Origin: Alcaligenes faecalis
GTDB lineage: Bacteria; Pseudomonadota; Gammaproteobacteria; Burkholderiales; Burkholderiaceae_B
Direction of reading: 5' to 3'
Assembly (NCBI RefSeq): GCF_009497775.1
Contig: NZ_CP031012.1
Coordinates: forward strand, 3,809,235-3,873,234
Length of the DNA: 64,000 nt
Shown here: in pieces, positions 24,633-35,067 of the stretch
Position numbering within the stretch: position 1 is the first letter of the stretch
Layout of the letters: each line of letters opens with the position of its first letter
Translations under genes and position numbers: made by a program
The notes under the pieces: model-generated
Told to the model about the DNA's origin: nothing
Seen by the model: only the letters and a program-made list of their open reading frames with translations
The model's database searches: none

Positions 24633-25457
24633 ATGGCTGTAAATACTGACCAAGCCGTACTAAATCTGGACTCAGCCTCGCTGGGCTACGGTACCTTTAC
24701 CGTGCTCGCGGACGTGTCCATGACCGTTCAGAAAGGCCAGGTTGTCGCCATGATGGGGGGGTCAGGTTCCGGAAAAACAACACTTCTACGTGCTGCAACC
24801 GGACAAATCCGTGCTCAGAAAGGGACTGTTACGGTTTTTGGCCAGGACCTGGCCAAGCTGGACGGCGAGGCCTTGCGCCAGGCACGTCAACGTATGGGCG
24901 TGTTGTTTCAGCAAGGTGCCCTGTTTACCGATCTGAACGTATTTGAAAACGTGGCTTTCCCCCTGCGGGAGCTGACGAACGACTCCGAAGCCGCCATTCA
25001 GGACCGTGTGCTGGACAAGCTGGACGCAGTTGGCCTGCGCGCCGCCGCCCATTTGGGGGTGAATGAAATTTCCGGCGGTATGGCTCGCCGGGTGGCTCTG
25101 GCCCGCGCCATTGTGCTGGAACCCGAGCTGATTCTGTACGACGAACCCTTTGCCGGTCTGGACCCCATTTCCATGGGCATTACCGCGCAGCTGATTCGCG
25201 ACCTGACCGACCGCCTAAACTGCGCGTCGGTGCTGATTACGCACGATGTGGCCGAATCCTTTGCGATTGCCGACCAGGTCTATATTGTTGGTCAGGGACG
25301 TTTGCTGACCCAAGGTACGCCCACCGAGCTGCGCGCTTCCAAGGATCCTTATGTGCAGCAGTTCCTGCGTGGCGAGCCCGACGGCCCTATCGCCTTTAAC
25401 TATCCCGTCACCCCGGCTTTTGAAGCCTGGCTCCAGAATCGGACGACGCGCTCATGA
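24633..25457 (+). CDS. mlaF: Phospholipid ABC transporter ATPase MlaF
   Basis: MlaF is the ATPase of the Mla system, which moves phospholipids between the inner and outer membranes to keep the outer leaflet asymmetric. The Walker A motif is GGSGSGKTT at residues 42-50, the signature is ISGGMARRVALARAI and the Walker B is LILYDEPFAGLD. The 274-residue form starts at ATG 24633, which gives the usual short N-terminus; the frame is open from 24501. It overlaps mlaE by four bases and heads mlaF-E-D-A-C. The STAS partner MlaB, needed by the E. coli complex, is not encoded here. Confidence 0.95.
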   Translation: MAVNTDQAVLNLDSASLGYGTFTVLADVSMTVQKGQVVAMMGGSGSGKTTLLRAATGQIRAQKGTVTVFGQDLAKLDGEALRQARQRMGVLFQQGALFTDLNVFENVAFPLRELTNDSEAAIQDRVLDKLDAVGLRAAAHLGVNEISGGMARRVALARAIVLEPELILYDEPFAGLDPISMGITAQLIRDLTDRLNCASVLITHDVAESFAIADQVYIVGQGRLLTQGTPTELRASKDPYVQQFLRGEPDGPIAFNYPVTPAFEAWLQNRTTRS

Positions 25458-26239
25458 ATTTCATCACCGCCCCGATTAGCGCGCTAGGCGCTGCGATACG
25501 CAACAGCATTTACGGCCTGGGTGCCTTCAGCCGCCTGTTCGTAGCCTTGCTGGCCCGCTCCTCCCTGCTATGGCGTCGCCCCCGCCTGGTTTCCCAGCAA
25601 ATCCACTTTATTGGCAACTATTCGCTGCTGATCATTGCCGTTTCCGGCCTGTTCGTGGGTTTTGTGCTGGGCTTGCAAGGTTATTACACATTGAACCGCT
25701 ATGGCTCCGAAGAAGCATTGGGCCTGCTGGTTGCCCTGTCCCTGGTACGCGAACTGGGGCCGGTTGTCACCGCCCTGCTGTTTGCAGGCCGGGCCGGTAC
25801 TTCGTTAACGGCTGAAATCGGCCTGATGAAGGCCGGTGAACAGATTGCCGCCATGGAAGTCATGGCGGTAGACCCCTTGCGCCGCCTGCTGGTGCCGCGC
25901 TTTTGGGGCGGCATTATTGCCATGCCCATTCTGGCCGCCGTGTTCTCCATGGTCGGCATCTTGGGCGGCTATATCGTCGGCGTACAAATGATCGGCATTG
26001 ATGCGGGCGCCTTCTGGTCGCAAATGCAAAACGGCGTCGATGTGATTGATGACGTACTCAACGGAGTGATCAAAAGCCTGGTATTTGGCCTGATCGTGAC
26101 CTTGATTGCGTTGTATATGGGCTGGCACGCCAAGGCCACGCCCGAAGGCGTTTCTCGCGCGACCACACGCACGGTCGTCAGCGGCGCTTTGGCGGTATTG
26201 GGCACGGACTTCCTGCTCACCGCCCTTATGTTCAGTTAA
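25454..26239 (+). CDS. mlaE: Phospholipid ABC transporter permease MlaE
   Basis: MlaE is the inner-membrane permease of the Mla complex. The 261 residues carry the family segments GNYSLLIIAVSGLFVGFVLGLQGYY, LGPVVTALLFAGRAGTSLTAEIGLMKAGEQ and the coupling-type stretch AMEVMAVDPLRRLLVPRFW. Five or six membrane helices are expected. It overlaps mlaF by four bases and is followed after 21 bases by mlaD. An MlaFEDB complex would use ATP to move phospholipid through the MlaD ring. Confidence 0.95.
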   Translation: MNFITAPISALGAAIRNSIYGLGAFSRLFVALLARSSLLWRRPRLVSQQIHFIGNYSLLIIAVSGLFVGFVLGLQGYYTLNRYGSEEALGLLVALSLVRELGPVVTALLFAGRAGTSLTAEIGLMKAGEQIAAMEVMAVDPLRRLLVPRFWGGIIAMPILAAVFSMVGILGGYIVGVQMIGIDAGAFWSQMQNGVDVIDDVLNGVIKSLVFGLIVTLIALYMGWHAKATPEGVSRATTRTVVSGALAVLGTDFLLTALMFS

Positions 26240-26260
26240 CTATTTAGGAATTGCTCAGCT

Positions 26261-26737
26261 ATGAATCGCGAGAAAACCGATTTCTGGGTTGGCCTGTTTG
26301 TTTTGCTGGGGCTGGTCGCACTGGCATTCCTGGCCCTGCGTGCGGGTAACCTCAGTTCTTTTTCCTTTGCCAAAACCTACCAGGTATCGGCCAAGTTCGA
26401 TAATCTGGGTGGCCTGAAACCACGTGCGCCCATCAAGGCCAGCGGTGTGGTCGTTGGCCGGGTCGGCTCCATTGGTTTTGACAATCAGGACTTCAAGGCC
26501 GTGGTCACCCTGGATATGGACGAGCACTACAAGTTTCCTGTCGATACCTCCGCCTCCATCCTGACGTCCGGCCTGCTGGGCGAACAGTACATTGGCCTGA
26601 CGGCCGGTGGTGACGACAAGGACCTGCAAGGTGGCAGCACCATTACCTATACCCAAAGCGCGGTTGTGCTGGAAGAACTGATCAGCAAGTTCCTCTACAA
26701 CACGGCCTCCAAGGACGGCGGCTCCAAATCGGAGTAA
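26261..26737 (+). CDS. mlaD: Phospholipid transporter substrate-binding protein MlaD (MCE domain)
   Basis: MlaD is a membrane-anchored MCE protein whose hexamer forms the periplasmic lipid pore on MlaE. Residues about 10-28 are a single membrane helix (FWVGLFVLLGLVALAFLAL), and an MCE domain follows (VSAKFDNLGGLKPRAPIKASGVVVGRVGSI). The segment VDTSASILTSGLLGEQYIGLTAGG is typical. At 158 residues it is standard length. It has AGGA upstream of the ATG and lies between mlaE and mlaA. Confidence 0.96.
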   Translation: MNREKTDFWVGLFVLLGLVALAFLALRAGNLSSFSFAKTYQVSAKFDNLGGLKPRAPIKASGVVVGRVGSIGFDNQDFKAVVTLDMDEHYKFPVDTSASILTSGLLGEQYIGLTAGGDDKDLQGGSTITYTQSAVVLEELISKFLYNTASKDGGSKSE

Positions 26738-26773
26738 GCAAGCCCGTTCATGCTCATTACAGACGACACAACC

Positions 26774-27553
26774 ATGAATACAACAACTCGCCGCTCTTAC
26801 TCCCTGCCTCGTGGAGTCCGTTTGAGCCTGATCGGTGCCAGTGCTGCGCTTGTAGCCGGTTGCGCCAGTGTGCCCAACCCCAATCCCCAGGACCCCTGGG
26901 AAGGCATGAACCGCGGCATCTACGCCTTTAATGAAACCGTGGACGGCGCGCTGATCAAACCGATTGCAGAAGGCTATAACGCACTGACCCCGCAGCCTGC
27001 ACGCACATGTATTAGTAACATTTTCAACAACCTGGGCGATGCCTGGTCGGCCGTCAACAGCTTCCTGCAAGGCGAGCATGTTGACTTCTTCAACACCCTG
27101 GGTCGCGTACTGTTCAACTCCACCATGGGCCTGGGTGGTTGTATCGACGTTGCCACCATGAACGGCTCCAAGCGCATCCCCAACGACTTTGGCGTGACGC
27201 TGGGCGTATGGGGCATCAAATCTGGCCCTTACGTGGTTCTGCCTTTCTTTGGCCCCAGCACCGTTCGTGACGGTGTGGCACGCGGTACCAGCTTCCTGGA
27301 GGGCTTCTCGTCCACTGGCCCGATCATGGCCATCAAGGATGTACCCGTACGCAACAGCATCATGGGCCTGTGGGCTCTGGATGCCCGCGCTGGCGTACTG
27401 GATGCAGAAAAACTTGTTAACGACATCGCCCTTGACCGCTACAGCTTCATACGCGACGCTTACCTGCAACGACGTCACGCGATGGTGCAAGCGCGCCGCA
27501 CCGGTGGCGACACCAGCCAGGATTTGCCTGACTACTCGGACGCAGACGAATAA
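26774..27553 (+). CDS. mlaA: Outer-membrane lipoprotein MlaA (VacJ)
   Basis: MlaA sits in the outer membrane and removes mislocalised phospholipid from the outer leaflet, passing it to MlaC. The signal peptide carries twin arginines and ends in LVAGC. Family motifs are DPWEGMNRGIYAFNE near the start and FGVTLGVWGIKSGPYVVLPFFGPSTVRDGVGR-like sequence in the middle. I chose the ATG at 26774 (259 residues) because it gives a regular lipoprotein signal; an upstream ATG at 26750 adds eight acidic residues. Placement inside the mla operon is typical of Burkholderiales, unlike E. coli. Confidence 0.95.
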   Translation: MNTTTRRSYSLPRGVRLSLIGASAALVAGCASVPNPNPQDPWEGMNRGIYAFNETVDGALIKPIAEGYNALTPQPARTCISNIFNNLGDAWSAVNSFLQGEHVDFFNTLGRVLFNSTMGLGGCIDVATMNGSKRIPNDFGVTLGVWGIKSGPYVVLPFFGPSTVRDGVARGTSFLEGFSSTGPIMAIKDVPVRNSIMGLWALDARAGVLDAEKLVNDIALDRYSFIRDAYLQRRHAMVQARRTGGDTSQDLPDYSDADE

Positions 27554-27592
27554 AAACGCCCTGCCCGCAGAACACTCATCTGGAGTTTTTTT

Positions 27593-28264
27593 ATGATTTC
27601 CCGTCCCGCCTTGGGCGGGACTGCTTTGCAGTCCTCTCCCTCTCGCCTGATTTCCTGGATCCTGACCGCCTGTGCAGTGCTGGCCTTGTGTTTGCATGCG
27701 GTGGCCGCGCAAGCCCAAGCCGCTGACCCGAAAGGCGAGCCCAACAAATTTGTTGAATCGGTCGGTAATCAGGCATTGCACGTGGTCAAGGAAAGCGACG
27801 CCATCCGCAAGGGTGACCGCGCTGCCATCCTGGCTGCCGTGAACGAAAACATCATGCCTTACGTGAACCTGGAAAAGACGACACGTCTGTCCGCGGGCCG
27901 CTACTGGCGTCAAGCCAACCCCGAACAGCGTCAGAAACTGGTCGAAGCGTTCAAGGGAACCTTGGTTCGCACCTACAGTGGTGCCTTGTCCCGTGTGGAT
28001 GACAAGACCCAGCTGACCATTCTGCCTTTCCGTGGCGATGCCAATGCGGACGACGTGGTGGTGCGCTCCTCGCTGACCCAGTCCAACGGTGGCCCGGTTG
28101 GCGTGGATTACCGCCTGGAAAAAACACCGGAAGGCTGGAAAATCTACGACTTGAACGTGGAAGGTATCTGGCTGATTCAAAACTACCGCAACCAGTTTGC
28201 CCAGCAAATTGAGCAAGGTGGTATTGATGGCCTGATTCAGGCACTGAACAAGCAAAACAGCTAA
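27593..28264 (+). CDS. mlaC: Periplasmic phospholipid carrier MlaC
   Basis: MlaC ferries phospholipid across the periplasm between MlaA and the MlaFED complex. A signal peptide covers about the first 43 residues (ending in VAAQAQA). The mature protein shows the family's helical start and the segments YVNLEKTTRLSAGRYWRQANPEQRQKLVEAFK and GVDYRLEKTPEGWKIYDLNVEGIWLIQNYR. The 223 residues are standard length. GGAG precedes the ATG by seven bases. It is the last mla gene; a hairpin 90 bases beyond the stop may end the transcript. Confidence 0.95.
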   Translation: MISRPALGGTALQSSPSRLISWILTACAVLALCLHAVAAQAQAADPKGEPNKFVESVGNQALHVVKESDAIRKGDRAAILAAVNENIMPYVNLEKTTRLSAGRYWRQANPEQRQKLVEAFKGTLVRTYSGALSRVDDKTQLTILPFRGDANADDVVVRSSLTQSNGGPVGVDYRLEKTPEGWKIYDLNVEGIWLIQNYRNQFAQQIEQGGIDGLIQALNKQNS

Positions 28265-28352
28265 GACAGGCCGTGGCAAGCACGGGCGCTTTGGTCGGGC
28301 TTTCCTAAGCAGACCAGAGTCGTACTCTATAATAAAGAGCCTGATCACCCCC

Positions 28353-28384
28353 AAACAGGTCTACGCCCATGCGTAGGCCTGTTT
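28353..28384 (+). terminator. Hairpin between mlaC and the ABC exporter
   Basis: A 14-base stem with one T-G wobble (AAACAGG...CTACGC / GCGTAG...CCTGTTT) closes a CCAT loop. Only a weak T tail follows, so it may be an attenuator or mRNA-stabilising hairpin instead of a full terminator. A TATAAT at 28328-28333 just upstream may be part of a promoter for the exporter genes. Confidence 0.5.
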
Positions 28385-28450
28385 AGTTAACAAAGACGCT
28401 ACAGCGACGACTTCCACCGCCACACCCGCGTCAGGCCAACCCAAATTGCC

Positions 28451-29242
28451 ATGTCCGCCTTCAAACTCGATAACGTCAGCAAACGCTTCGCTCCCCAAAG
28501 CCGGGGACTCAAAAGCCTGTTTTCCCCTCCCCGTTCCGATGCCGGTTTTCTGGCCGTCGATCAGGTCAGCCTGACTATCGAACATGGTGAATTTTTTGGC
28601 TTGCTCGGCCCCAACGGCGCTGGCAAAACAACCCTGATTTCCATGTTGGCCGGCCTGACCCGCCCCACCAGCGGCCAGGTCAGCGTCTGTGGTTACGATG
28701 TGCGCACCCAGTATCAGAAAGCCCGCCAATCGCTGGGCGTGGTGCCACAGGAAATTGTTTACGATCCCTTTTTCACCGTCCGTGAAACCCTGCGTCTGCA
28801 ATCGGGCTACTTCGGCCTGAAAAACAATGACGACTGGATCGACGAAATTCTGGCCAATCTGGCCTTGAGCGACAAGGCCGATGTGAACATGCGCGCCTTG
28901 TCCGGCGGCATGAAGCGCCGCGTTCTGGTCGCCCAGGCGCTGGTGCACCGCCCCCCTGTCATTATTCTGGATGAACCCACTGCCGGTGTGGACGTGGACC
29001 TGCGCCGCACGCTGTGGGAATTCATCATTCGCCTGAATCAACAAGGCCACACCATCTTGCTGACCACCCACTATCTGGAAGAAGCCCAGGCCCTCTGTGG
29101 TCGCCTGGCCATGCTTAAAAGTGGCAAGATCGTCGCCCTGGATACCACGCAAGCCATTATGGAGCGCGCAGGCGGCCACGATCTGGAGGATGCATTTGTG
29201 CGCATCATGCACAACGAAGGAAAAATGGGAGTCGCCCTGTGA
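28451..29242 (+). CDS. ABC-2 type exporter, ATP-binding subunit (YadG-like)
   Basis: This 263-residue ATPase has Walker A GPNGAGKTT at about residues 53-61, signature LSGGMKRRVLVAQAL and Walker B VIILDEPTAGVD, all typical of ABC-2 exporters. It overlaps the permease gene by four bases. The pair resembles E. coli YadG/YadH, whose substrate is unknown. It lies between the mla genes and bolA-murA, a common order in Burkholderiales, which hints at an envelope role without showing one. Confidence 0.9.
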   Translation: MSAFKLDNVSKRFAPQSRGLKSLFSPPRSDAGFLAVDQVSLTIEHGEFFGLLGPNGAGKTTLISMLAGLTRPTSGQVSVCGYDVRTQYQKARQSLGVVPQEIVYDPFFTVRETLRLQSGYFGLKNNDDWIDEILANLALSDKADVNMRALSGGMKRRVLVAQALVHRPPVIILDEPTAGVDVDLRRTLWEFIIRLNQQGHTILLTTHYLEEAQALCGRLAMLKSGKIVALDTTQAIMERAGGHDLEDAFVRIMHNEGKMGVAL

Positions 29243-30096
29243 ACCAGAACAACTCTCCCAAACACTGGGGCGTGCCTCAAAACACGGACGCTCCCGCTGC
29301 CAAGATCGGTACTTTAAGCCTGCCCCCGCAGCCCAAGATGGGGTCGGGCTTTCCTACGCTGCTGCGCAAAGAGCTGATGCGTTTCTGGAAAGTGGGCTTT
29401 CAGACCATTGCGGCGCCTGTACTGACGGCGCTGATGTATTTGCTGATTTTCGCCCACGTGCTGGAAGGCCGCGTCACGGTATACGACTCCGTGCCCTACA
29501 CGGCCTTCCTGATTCCGGGCCTGATGATGATGAGCATGTTGCAAAACGCTTTTGCGAACCCGTCTTCATCACTGATTCAAAGCCGCATTACGGGCAATCT
29601 GGTCTTTATCCTGCTGCCACCGCTCTCGCACCGCGAAATCTTCGCCGCCTATCTGCTGGCGTCCATCGCCCGCGGCGTCTGTGTGGGCCTCTGTGTCTGG
29701 CTGGTGTCCCTGTTCTTCGTGTCCCTGCCTGTGTCCAAGCCTTTGTGGGTATTGGTCTTTGCCATCCTGTCTTGCGGCATCATGGGCACCCTGGGTCTGA
29801 TCGCCGGACTGTGGTCCGAGAAATTCGACCAGTTGGCCGCGTTCCAGAACTTCCTGATCATGCCCGCGACCTTTCTGTCGGGTGTGTTCTATTCGATTCA
29901 TAGCCTGCCGCCGTTTTGGCAAACTGTTTCACACTGGAATCCGTTGCTCTATACCATTGACGGGTTCCGCTACGGTTTTTTTGCCGCCTCGGATATTTCT
30001 CCCTGGTTCAGCCTGACCGTTGTCGCCAGCGTCTTTGTTGCGCTGTGTCTGATTTCGCTACGCCTGCTTGCCTCAGGCTATAAATTACGGAATTGA
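29239..30096 (+). CDS. ABC-2 type exporter, permease subunit (YadH-like)
   Basis: This 285-residue inner-membrane permease has six predicted helices in its C-terminal 230 residues. The family motif is the segment RFWKVGFQTIAAPVLTALMYLLIF followed by FLIPGLMMMSMLQNAF and the closing PATFLSGVFYSIHSLPPFWQTVSHWNP. The first 45 residues are a proline-rich cytoplasmic stretch. It is coupled to the ATPase gene by a four-base overlap and is followed within four bases by the BolA gene. Confidence 0.9.
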   Translation: MNQNNSPKHWGVPQNTDAPAAKIGTLSLPPQPKMGSGFPTLLRKELMRFWKVGFQTIAAPVLTALMYLLIFAHVLEGRVTVYDSVPYTAFLIPGLMMMSMLQNAFANPSSSLIQSRITGNLVFILLPPLSHREIFAAYLLASIARGVCVGLCVWLVSLFFVSLPVSKPLWVLVFAILSCGIMGTLGLIAGLWSEKFDQLAAFQNFLIMPATFLSGVFYSIHSLPPFWQTVSHWNPLLYTIDGFRYGFFAASDISPWFSLTVVASVFVALCLISLRLLASGYKLRN

Positions 30097-30100
30097 TTTC

Positions 30101-31600
<1,500 letters not shown>

Positions 31601-31601
<1 letters not shown>

Positions 31602-32275
31602 TGAGTCCCGCCGGTTTAAATCAACCTCTGACGCTGGCCTTGTCCAAAGGCCGGATTTTTGACGAAACCCTGCCTTTGCTGGAAGAGGCAGGCATCAAGG
31701 TGCTGGAAAGCCCGGAAACGTCGCGCAAACTGATCCTGCCCACCAATAATCCGGACCTGCGTCTGATTATTGTGCGTGCCACGGACGTGCCGACCTACGT
31801 GCAATATGGTGCTGCCCATATCGGGATTGCCGGTAAAGACGTGCTGTACGAGCACATGGAACAGCACCCCGGCGGTCTGTACCAGCCCGTGGACCTGAAC
31901 ATTGCCCGTTGCCGCCTGTGCGTGGCCGTGGCTGAAGGCTTTGACTACCATTCGGCCGTCAAGCAAGGTTCGCGCCTGCGTATCGCCACCAAATACACCC
32001 GTGCTGCTCGCGAACACTTCGCCAGCAAGGGCGTGTATGTGGACCTGATCAAGCTGTATGGCTCCATGGAACTGGCTCCGCTGGTCGGTCTGGCCGACGC
32101 CATTGTGGACTTGGTCTCCAGCGGCGGCACCCTGCGTGCGAACAAGCTGGTGGAAGTGGAAGACATCACCCCCATCTCCTCGCGTTTGATCGTCAATCAG
32201 GCCGCCATGAAAAACCGTGGCGCGCAGCTGCAACCCCTGATCGACGCTTTCTCGCGCGCTTCGGTGGACGAGTAA
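31601..32275 (+). CDS. hisG: ATP phosphoribosyltransferase, short form HisG
   Basis: HisG condenses ATP and PRPP, the first step of histidine synthesis. At 224 residues this is the short form that lacks the C-terminal histidine-binding domain and needs HisZ, which is not in the window. Motifs include [27 protein letters not shown] and the PRPP loop region [18 protein letters not shown]. It overlaps murA by one base and is separated from hisD by 129 bases holding two hairpins. Confidence 0.97.
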
Positions 32276-32280
32276 ACCCA

Positions 32281-32356
32281 CCCCTTCTTCCTGCAAGGGG
32301 CAAACAGCCTGACAATCCTGCTTAGGCAAAAGGCGCAGACCGCCTTTTGCCTAAGC
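32281..32356. promoter_or_regulatory. Two hairpins in the hisG-hisD gap
   Basis: The first hairpin has a six-base stem (CCCCTT / AAGGGG, 32281-32300). The second is a perfect 16-base stem (GCTTAGGCAAAAGGCG at 32320-32335 and its complement at 32341-32356) with a five-base loop. No T run follows, so a processing, stabilising or attenuating structure is more likely than a simple terminator. Confidence 0.6.
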
Positions 32357-32404
32357 GAAATGTTATACACTGGCCCTTGAACCTTAGCTTTTTCCTATAG
32401 CGAC

Positions 32405-33709
32405 ATGTCACTGATCCATCGCCTGAACTCCCAATCCGCCCAGTTCGATGCCGAACTGCGCACGCTACTGGCTTACGAAGCGTCCGAAGACGCGTCTATC
32501 GAGCACGCTTGTGCCGAGATTCTGCATCGTATCCAGCATGAGGGAGACACGGCTTTGCTGGATTACACCCAGCGCTTTGACCGACTGGCTGTTGAACAGG
32601 CCTCGGCACTGGAAATCTCCAAGGAAGAACTGTTTGCGGCTCTGGACAGCCTGCCTGCCGATCAGCGCAAGGCACTGGAACAGGCCGCCGAGCGCGTGCG
32701 CCGTTACCACGAGCACCAGCGCACCGAAACCTGGACCTACACGGAAGCCGACGGCACCGTGCTGGGCCAACAAGTTACCCCCTTGGACCGTGTGGGACTG
32801 TATGTTCCCGGTGGCAAGGCCGCTTACCCCTCCTCGGTTCTGATGAACGCCATCCCCGCCAAAGTGGCCGGTGTTCCTGAACTGATCATGGTCACGCCTA
32901 CACCCGATGGCGTGCGCAACCCCATCGTGCTGGCTGCTGCCGCCCTGGGCGGTGTCGATCGCGTCTTCACCATTGGTGGTGCGCAAGCCGTAGGCGCTTT
33001 GGCTTACGGTACGGATACGGTGCCTGCGGTAGACAAGATTGTCGGCCCCGGCAACGCCTATGTGGCCGCTGCCAAGCGCCGCGTCTTTGGCGTGGTTGGC
33101 ATCGACATGATTGCCGGCCCCTCCGAAATCCTGATCATCAGCGACGGCAGTGCTCCTGCCGACTGGGTGGCCATGGACCTGTTCTCCCAGGCCGAACACG
33201 ACGAGCTGGCCCAGGCCATCTTGCTGTGCCCGGATGCTGACTTCCTGGATCAGGTTGAAGCCGCTATCGAACGCCTGTTGCCCACCATGCCACGCGCGGA
33301 CATCATCCGTCGCAGCCTGTCTGGCCGGGGTGCCCTGATCCACGTCCGCGATCTGGACGAGGCCTGTCGGATCAGCAACCATATCGCGCCGGAACACCTG
33401 GAAGTCTCTACCCGGAACGCCCAGGACTTGTTGGGCAAAATCCGCCATGCTGGCGCCATTTTCCTGGGCCCCTACAGCTCCGAATCGCTGGGCGATTACT
33501 GTGCCGGGCCTAACCATGTCCTGCCGACGGCACGCACTGCGCGTTTCTCGTCACCTTTGGGCGTCTACGATTTCCAGAAACGCAGCAGCATCATTCAGGT
33601 TTCAGAATCAGGCGCCCAGACACTGGGACCCATAGCCGCTACGCTGGCTCAAGGCGAGGGGCTGTACGCCCACGCTGCCAGCGCGCAATTCCGATTGAAC
33701 CAATCCTGA
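32405..33709 (+). CDS. hisD: Histidinol dehydrogenase HisD
   Basis: HisD is the zinc-dependent NAD enzyme that oxidises L-histidinol in two steps to L-histidine. The 434 residues carry [20 protein letters not shown], the motif [14 protein letters not shown] with [12 protein letters not shown], the zinc-ligand segment [11 protein letters not shown] and HIAPEHLEV. All expected regions are intact. It lies directly ahead of hisB with 25 bases between them; in Bordetella-like relatives hisC normally sits in this position. Confidence 0.97.
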   Translation: MSLIHRLNSQSAQFDAELRTLLAYEASEDASIEHACAEILHRIQHEGDTALLDYTQRFDRLAVEQASALEISKEELFAALDSLPADQRKALEQAAERVRRYHEHQRTETWTYTEADGTVLGQQVTPLDRVGLYVPGGKAAYPSSVLMNAIPAKVAGVPELIMVTPTPDGVRNPIVLAAAALGGVDRVFTIGGAQAVGALAYGTDTVPAVDKIVGPGNAYVAAAKRRVFGVVGIDMIAGPSEILIISDGSAPADWVAMDLFSQAEHDELAQAILLCPDADFLDQVEAAIERLLPTMPRADIIRRSLSGRGALIHVRDLDEACRISNHIAPEHLEVSTRNAQDLLGKIRHAGAIFLGPYSSESLGDYCAGPNHVLPTARTARFSSPLGVYDFQKRSSIIQVSESGAQTLGPIAATLAQGEGLYAHAASAQFRLNQS

Positions 33710-33734
33710 TACCGGCCTTGCCGCCGGCTCTGAT

Positions 33735-34322
33735 ATGCGTACCGCCGAGATTACCCGCAATACCAATGAAACCCGCATCCGCGTGGCCGTTAACCTGGAC
33801 GGCACCGGCCGTCACTCGCTCAACAGCGGCGTGCCTTTTCTGGACCACATGCTGGACCAGATTGCCCGCCACGGTCTGATTGACCTGGACGTGCACTGTG
33901 AGGGCGATACCCACATCGACGATCACCATACCGTCGAAGATATCGGCATTGCGCTGGGCCAGGCATTTGCCAAGGCTGTGGGCAGCAAAGCCGGCCTGCG
34001 CCGTTACGGCCACTCCTACGTGCCGCTGGACGAAGCCCTGTCGCGCGTAGTCGTGGACTTCTCCGGCCGCCCCGGTCTGTTTTATTTTGTGCCCTTTACC
34101 CGCGCACGAATCGGCCAGTTCGATGTAGACTTGGCACGCGAGTTTTTCCAGGGTTTTGTGAATCACGCCCTGGTTTCTATGCACATCGATAACCTGCGCG
34201 GCGAAAACGCACACCACCAGTGCGAAACCGTGTTCAAAGCCTTTGGCCGAGCATTGCGTATGGCTCTGGAGCTGGACCCACGTAGCGAAGGCGTGGTGCC
34301 TTCGACCAAAGGGGTTCTGTAA
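33735..34322 (+). CDS. hisB: Imidazoleglycerol-phosphate dehydratase HisB
   Basis: HisB dehydrates imidazole-glycerol phosphate to imidazole-acetol phosphate. This 195-residue form has only the dehydratase and no phosphatase domain, as is usual outside enterics. The manganese-binding histidine motifs are [16 protein letters not shown] and [17 protein letters not shown]. The start ATG at 33735 gives [13 protein letters not shown]. The histidinol-phosphate phosphatase must be encoded elsewhere. Confidence 0.97.
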   Translation: MRTAEITRNTNETRIRVAVNLDGTGRHSLNSGVPFLDHMLDQIARHGLIDLDVHCEGDTHIDDHHTVEDIGIALGQAFAKAVGSKAGLRRYGHSYVPLDEALSRVVVDFSGRPGLFYFVPFTRARIGQFDVDLAREFFQGFVNHALVSMHIDNLRGENAHHQCETVFKAFGRALRMALELDPRSEGVVPSTKGVL

Positions 34323-34342
34323 ACGTCCTTCGGACACACATC

Positions 34343-34990
34343 GTGACCACTATCGCTATTGTCGATTACGGTTCGGGCAACATCTTCTCGGTTGCCCGAG
34401 CACTGCATGCCGCCGCACCTGATGCGCGCATCGTTCTTGCTCAAACCCCTCAAGCCATTCTGGATGCGGACCGGGTCGTATTACCCGGCCAGGGTGCCAT
34501 GCCCGACTGCATGGCCCACCTGGACCAATCCGGTTTGCGCGATGCCTTGCTGACAGCCGCCCGCAACAAGCCCTTATTGGGCATCTGCGTAGGCGAACAA
34601 ATGCTGTTCGACTCCAGTCAGGAAGGCAATGTCCCCTGTTTAGGTCTGATTCCCGGCCAAGTGCGCCGTTTTGAGGGCCCGAACTACAAAAGCAGCGACC
34701 ACGCCTCCAGCGCCGGGCTTAAAGTGCCCCATATCGGCTGGAACCGCGTACACCAGACTCAGGATCATCCCTTATGGGCTGGCATTGAAGATGGCGCGTT
34801 CTTTTACTTTGTACATAGCTACTTTGTCGATCCGCTGCATATAGATCAAACTTGTGGTTCGACGCACTATGGCCAACGCTTTACCTCTGCGATAGCAAAC
34901 GCTAATATTTTTGCGTTGCAATGCCATCCTGAGAAAAGTGCAGACAACGGCCTGCAACTGTTCCGGAATTTCGCCAACTGGAAGCCATGA
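34343..34990 (+). CDS. hisH: Imidazole glycerol phosphate synthase glutaminase subunit HisH
   Basis: HisH releases ammonia from glutamine and channels it to HisF. The 215-residue class I glutaminase has its nucleophile C82 in LLGICVGEQMLFDSS, and the His-Glu pair in LQCHPEKSADNG near the C-terminus. The usual motif reads GICLGMQ, so the E in GEQ is a small variation seen in some HisH proteins. The start codon is GTG at 34343 with only a weak ribosome site. Confidence 0.96.
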   Translation: MTTIAIVDYGSGNIFSVARALHAAAPDARIVLAQTPQAILDADRVVLPGQGAMPDCMAHLDQSGLRDALLTAARNKPLLGICVGEQMLFDSSQEGNVPCLGLIPGQVRRFEGPNYKSSDHASSAGLKVPHIGWNRVHQTQDHPLWAGIEDGAFFYFVHSYFVDPLHIDQTCGSTHYGQRFTSAIANANIFALQCHPEKSADNGLQLFRNFANWKP

Positions 34991-35067
34991 TTTTTCAATA
35001 AGCCTCCCCAGCGTTTTTCCGACTTTTTCCGACCCAGTATTTCTTACGTTTTTTACGGCTAAAGACC

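Noticed and set aside
26255..28354. A 699-codon minus-strand open frame opposite mlaD, mlaA and mlaC
   Set aside because: All three plus-strand genes are certain by motif and by operon order. The antisense frame shows no domain and is explained by codon bias.
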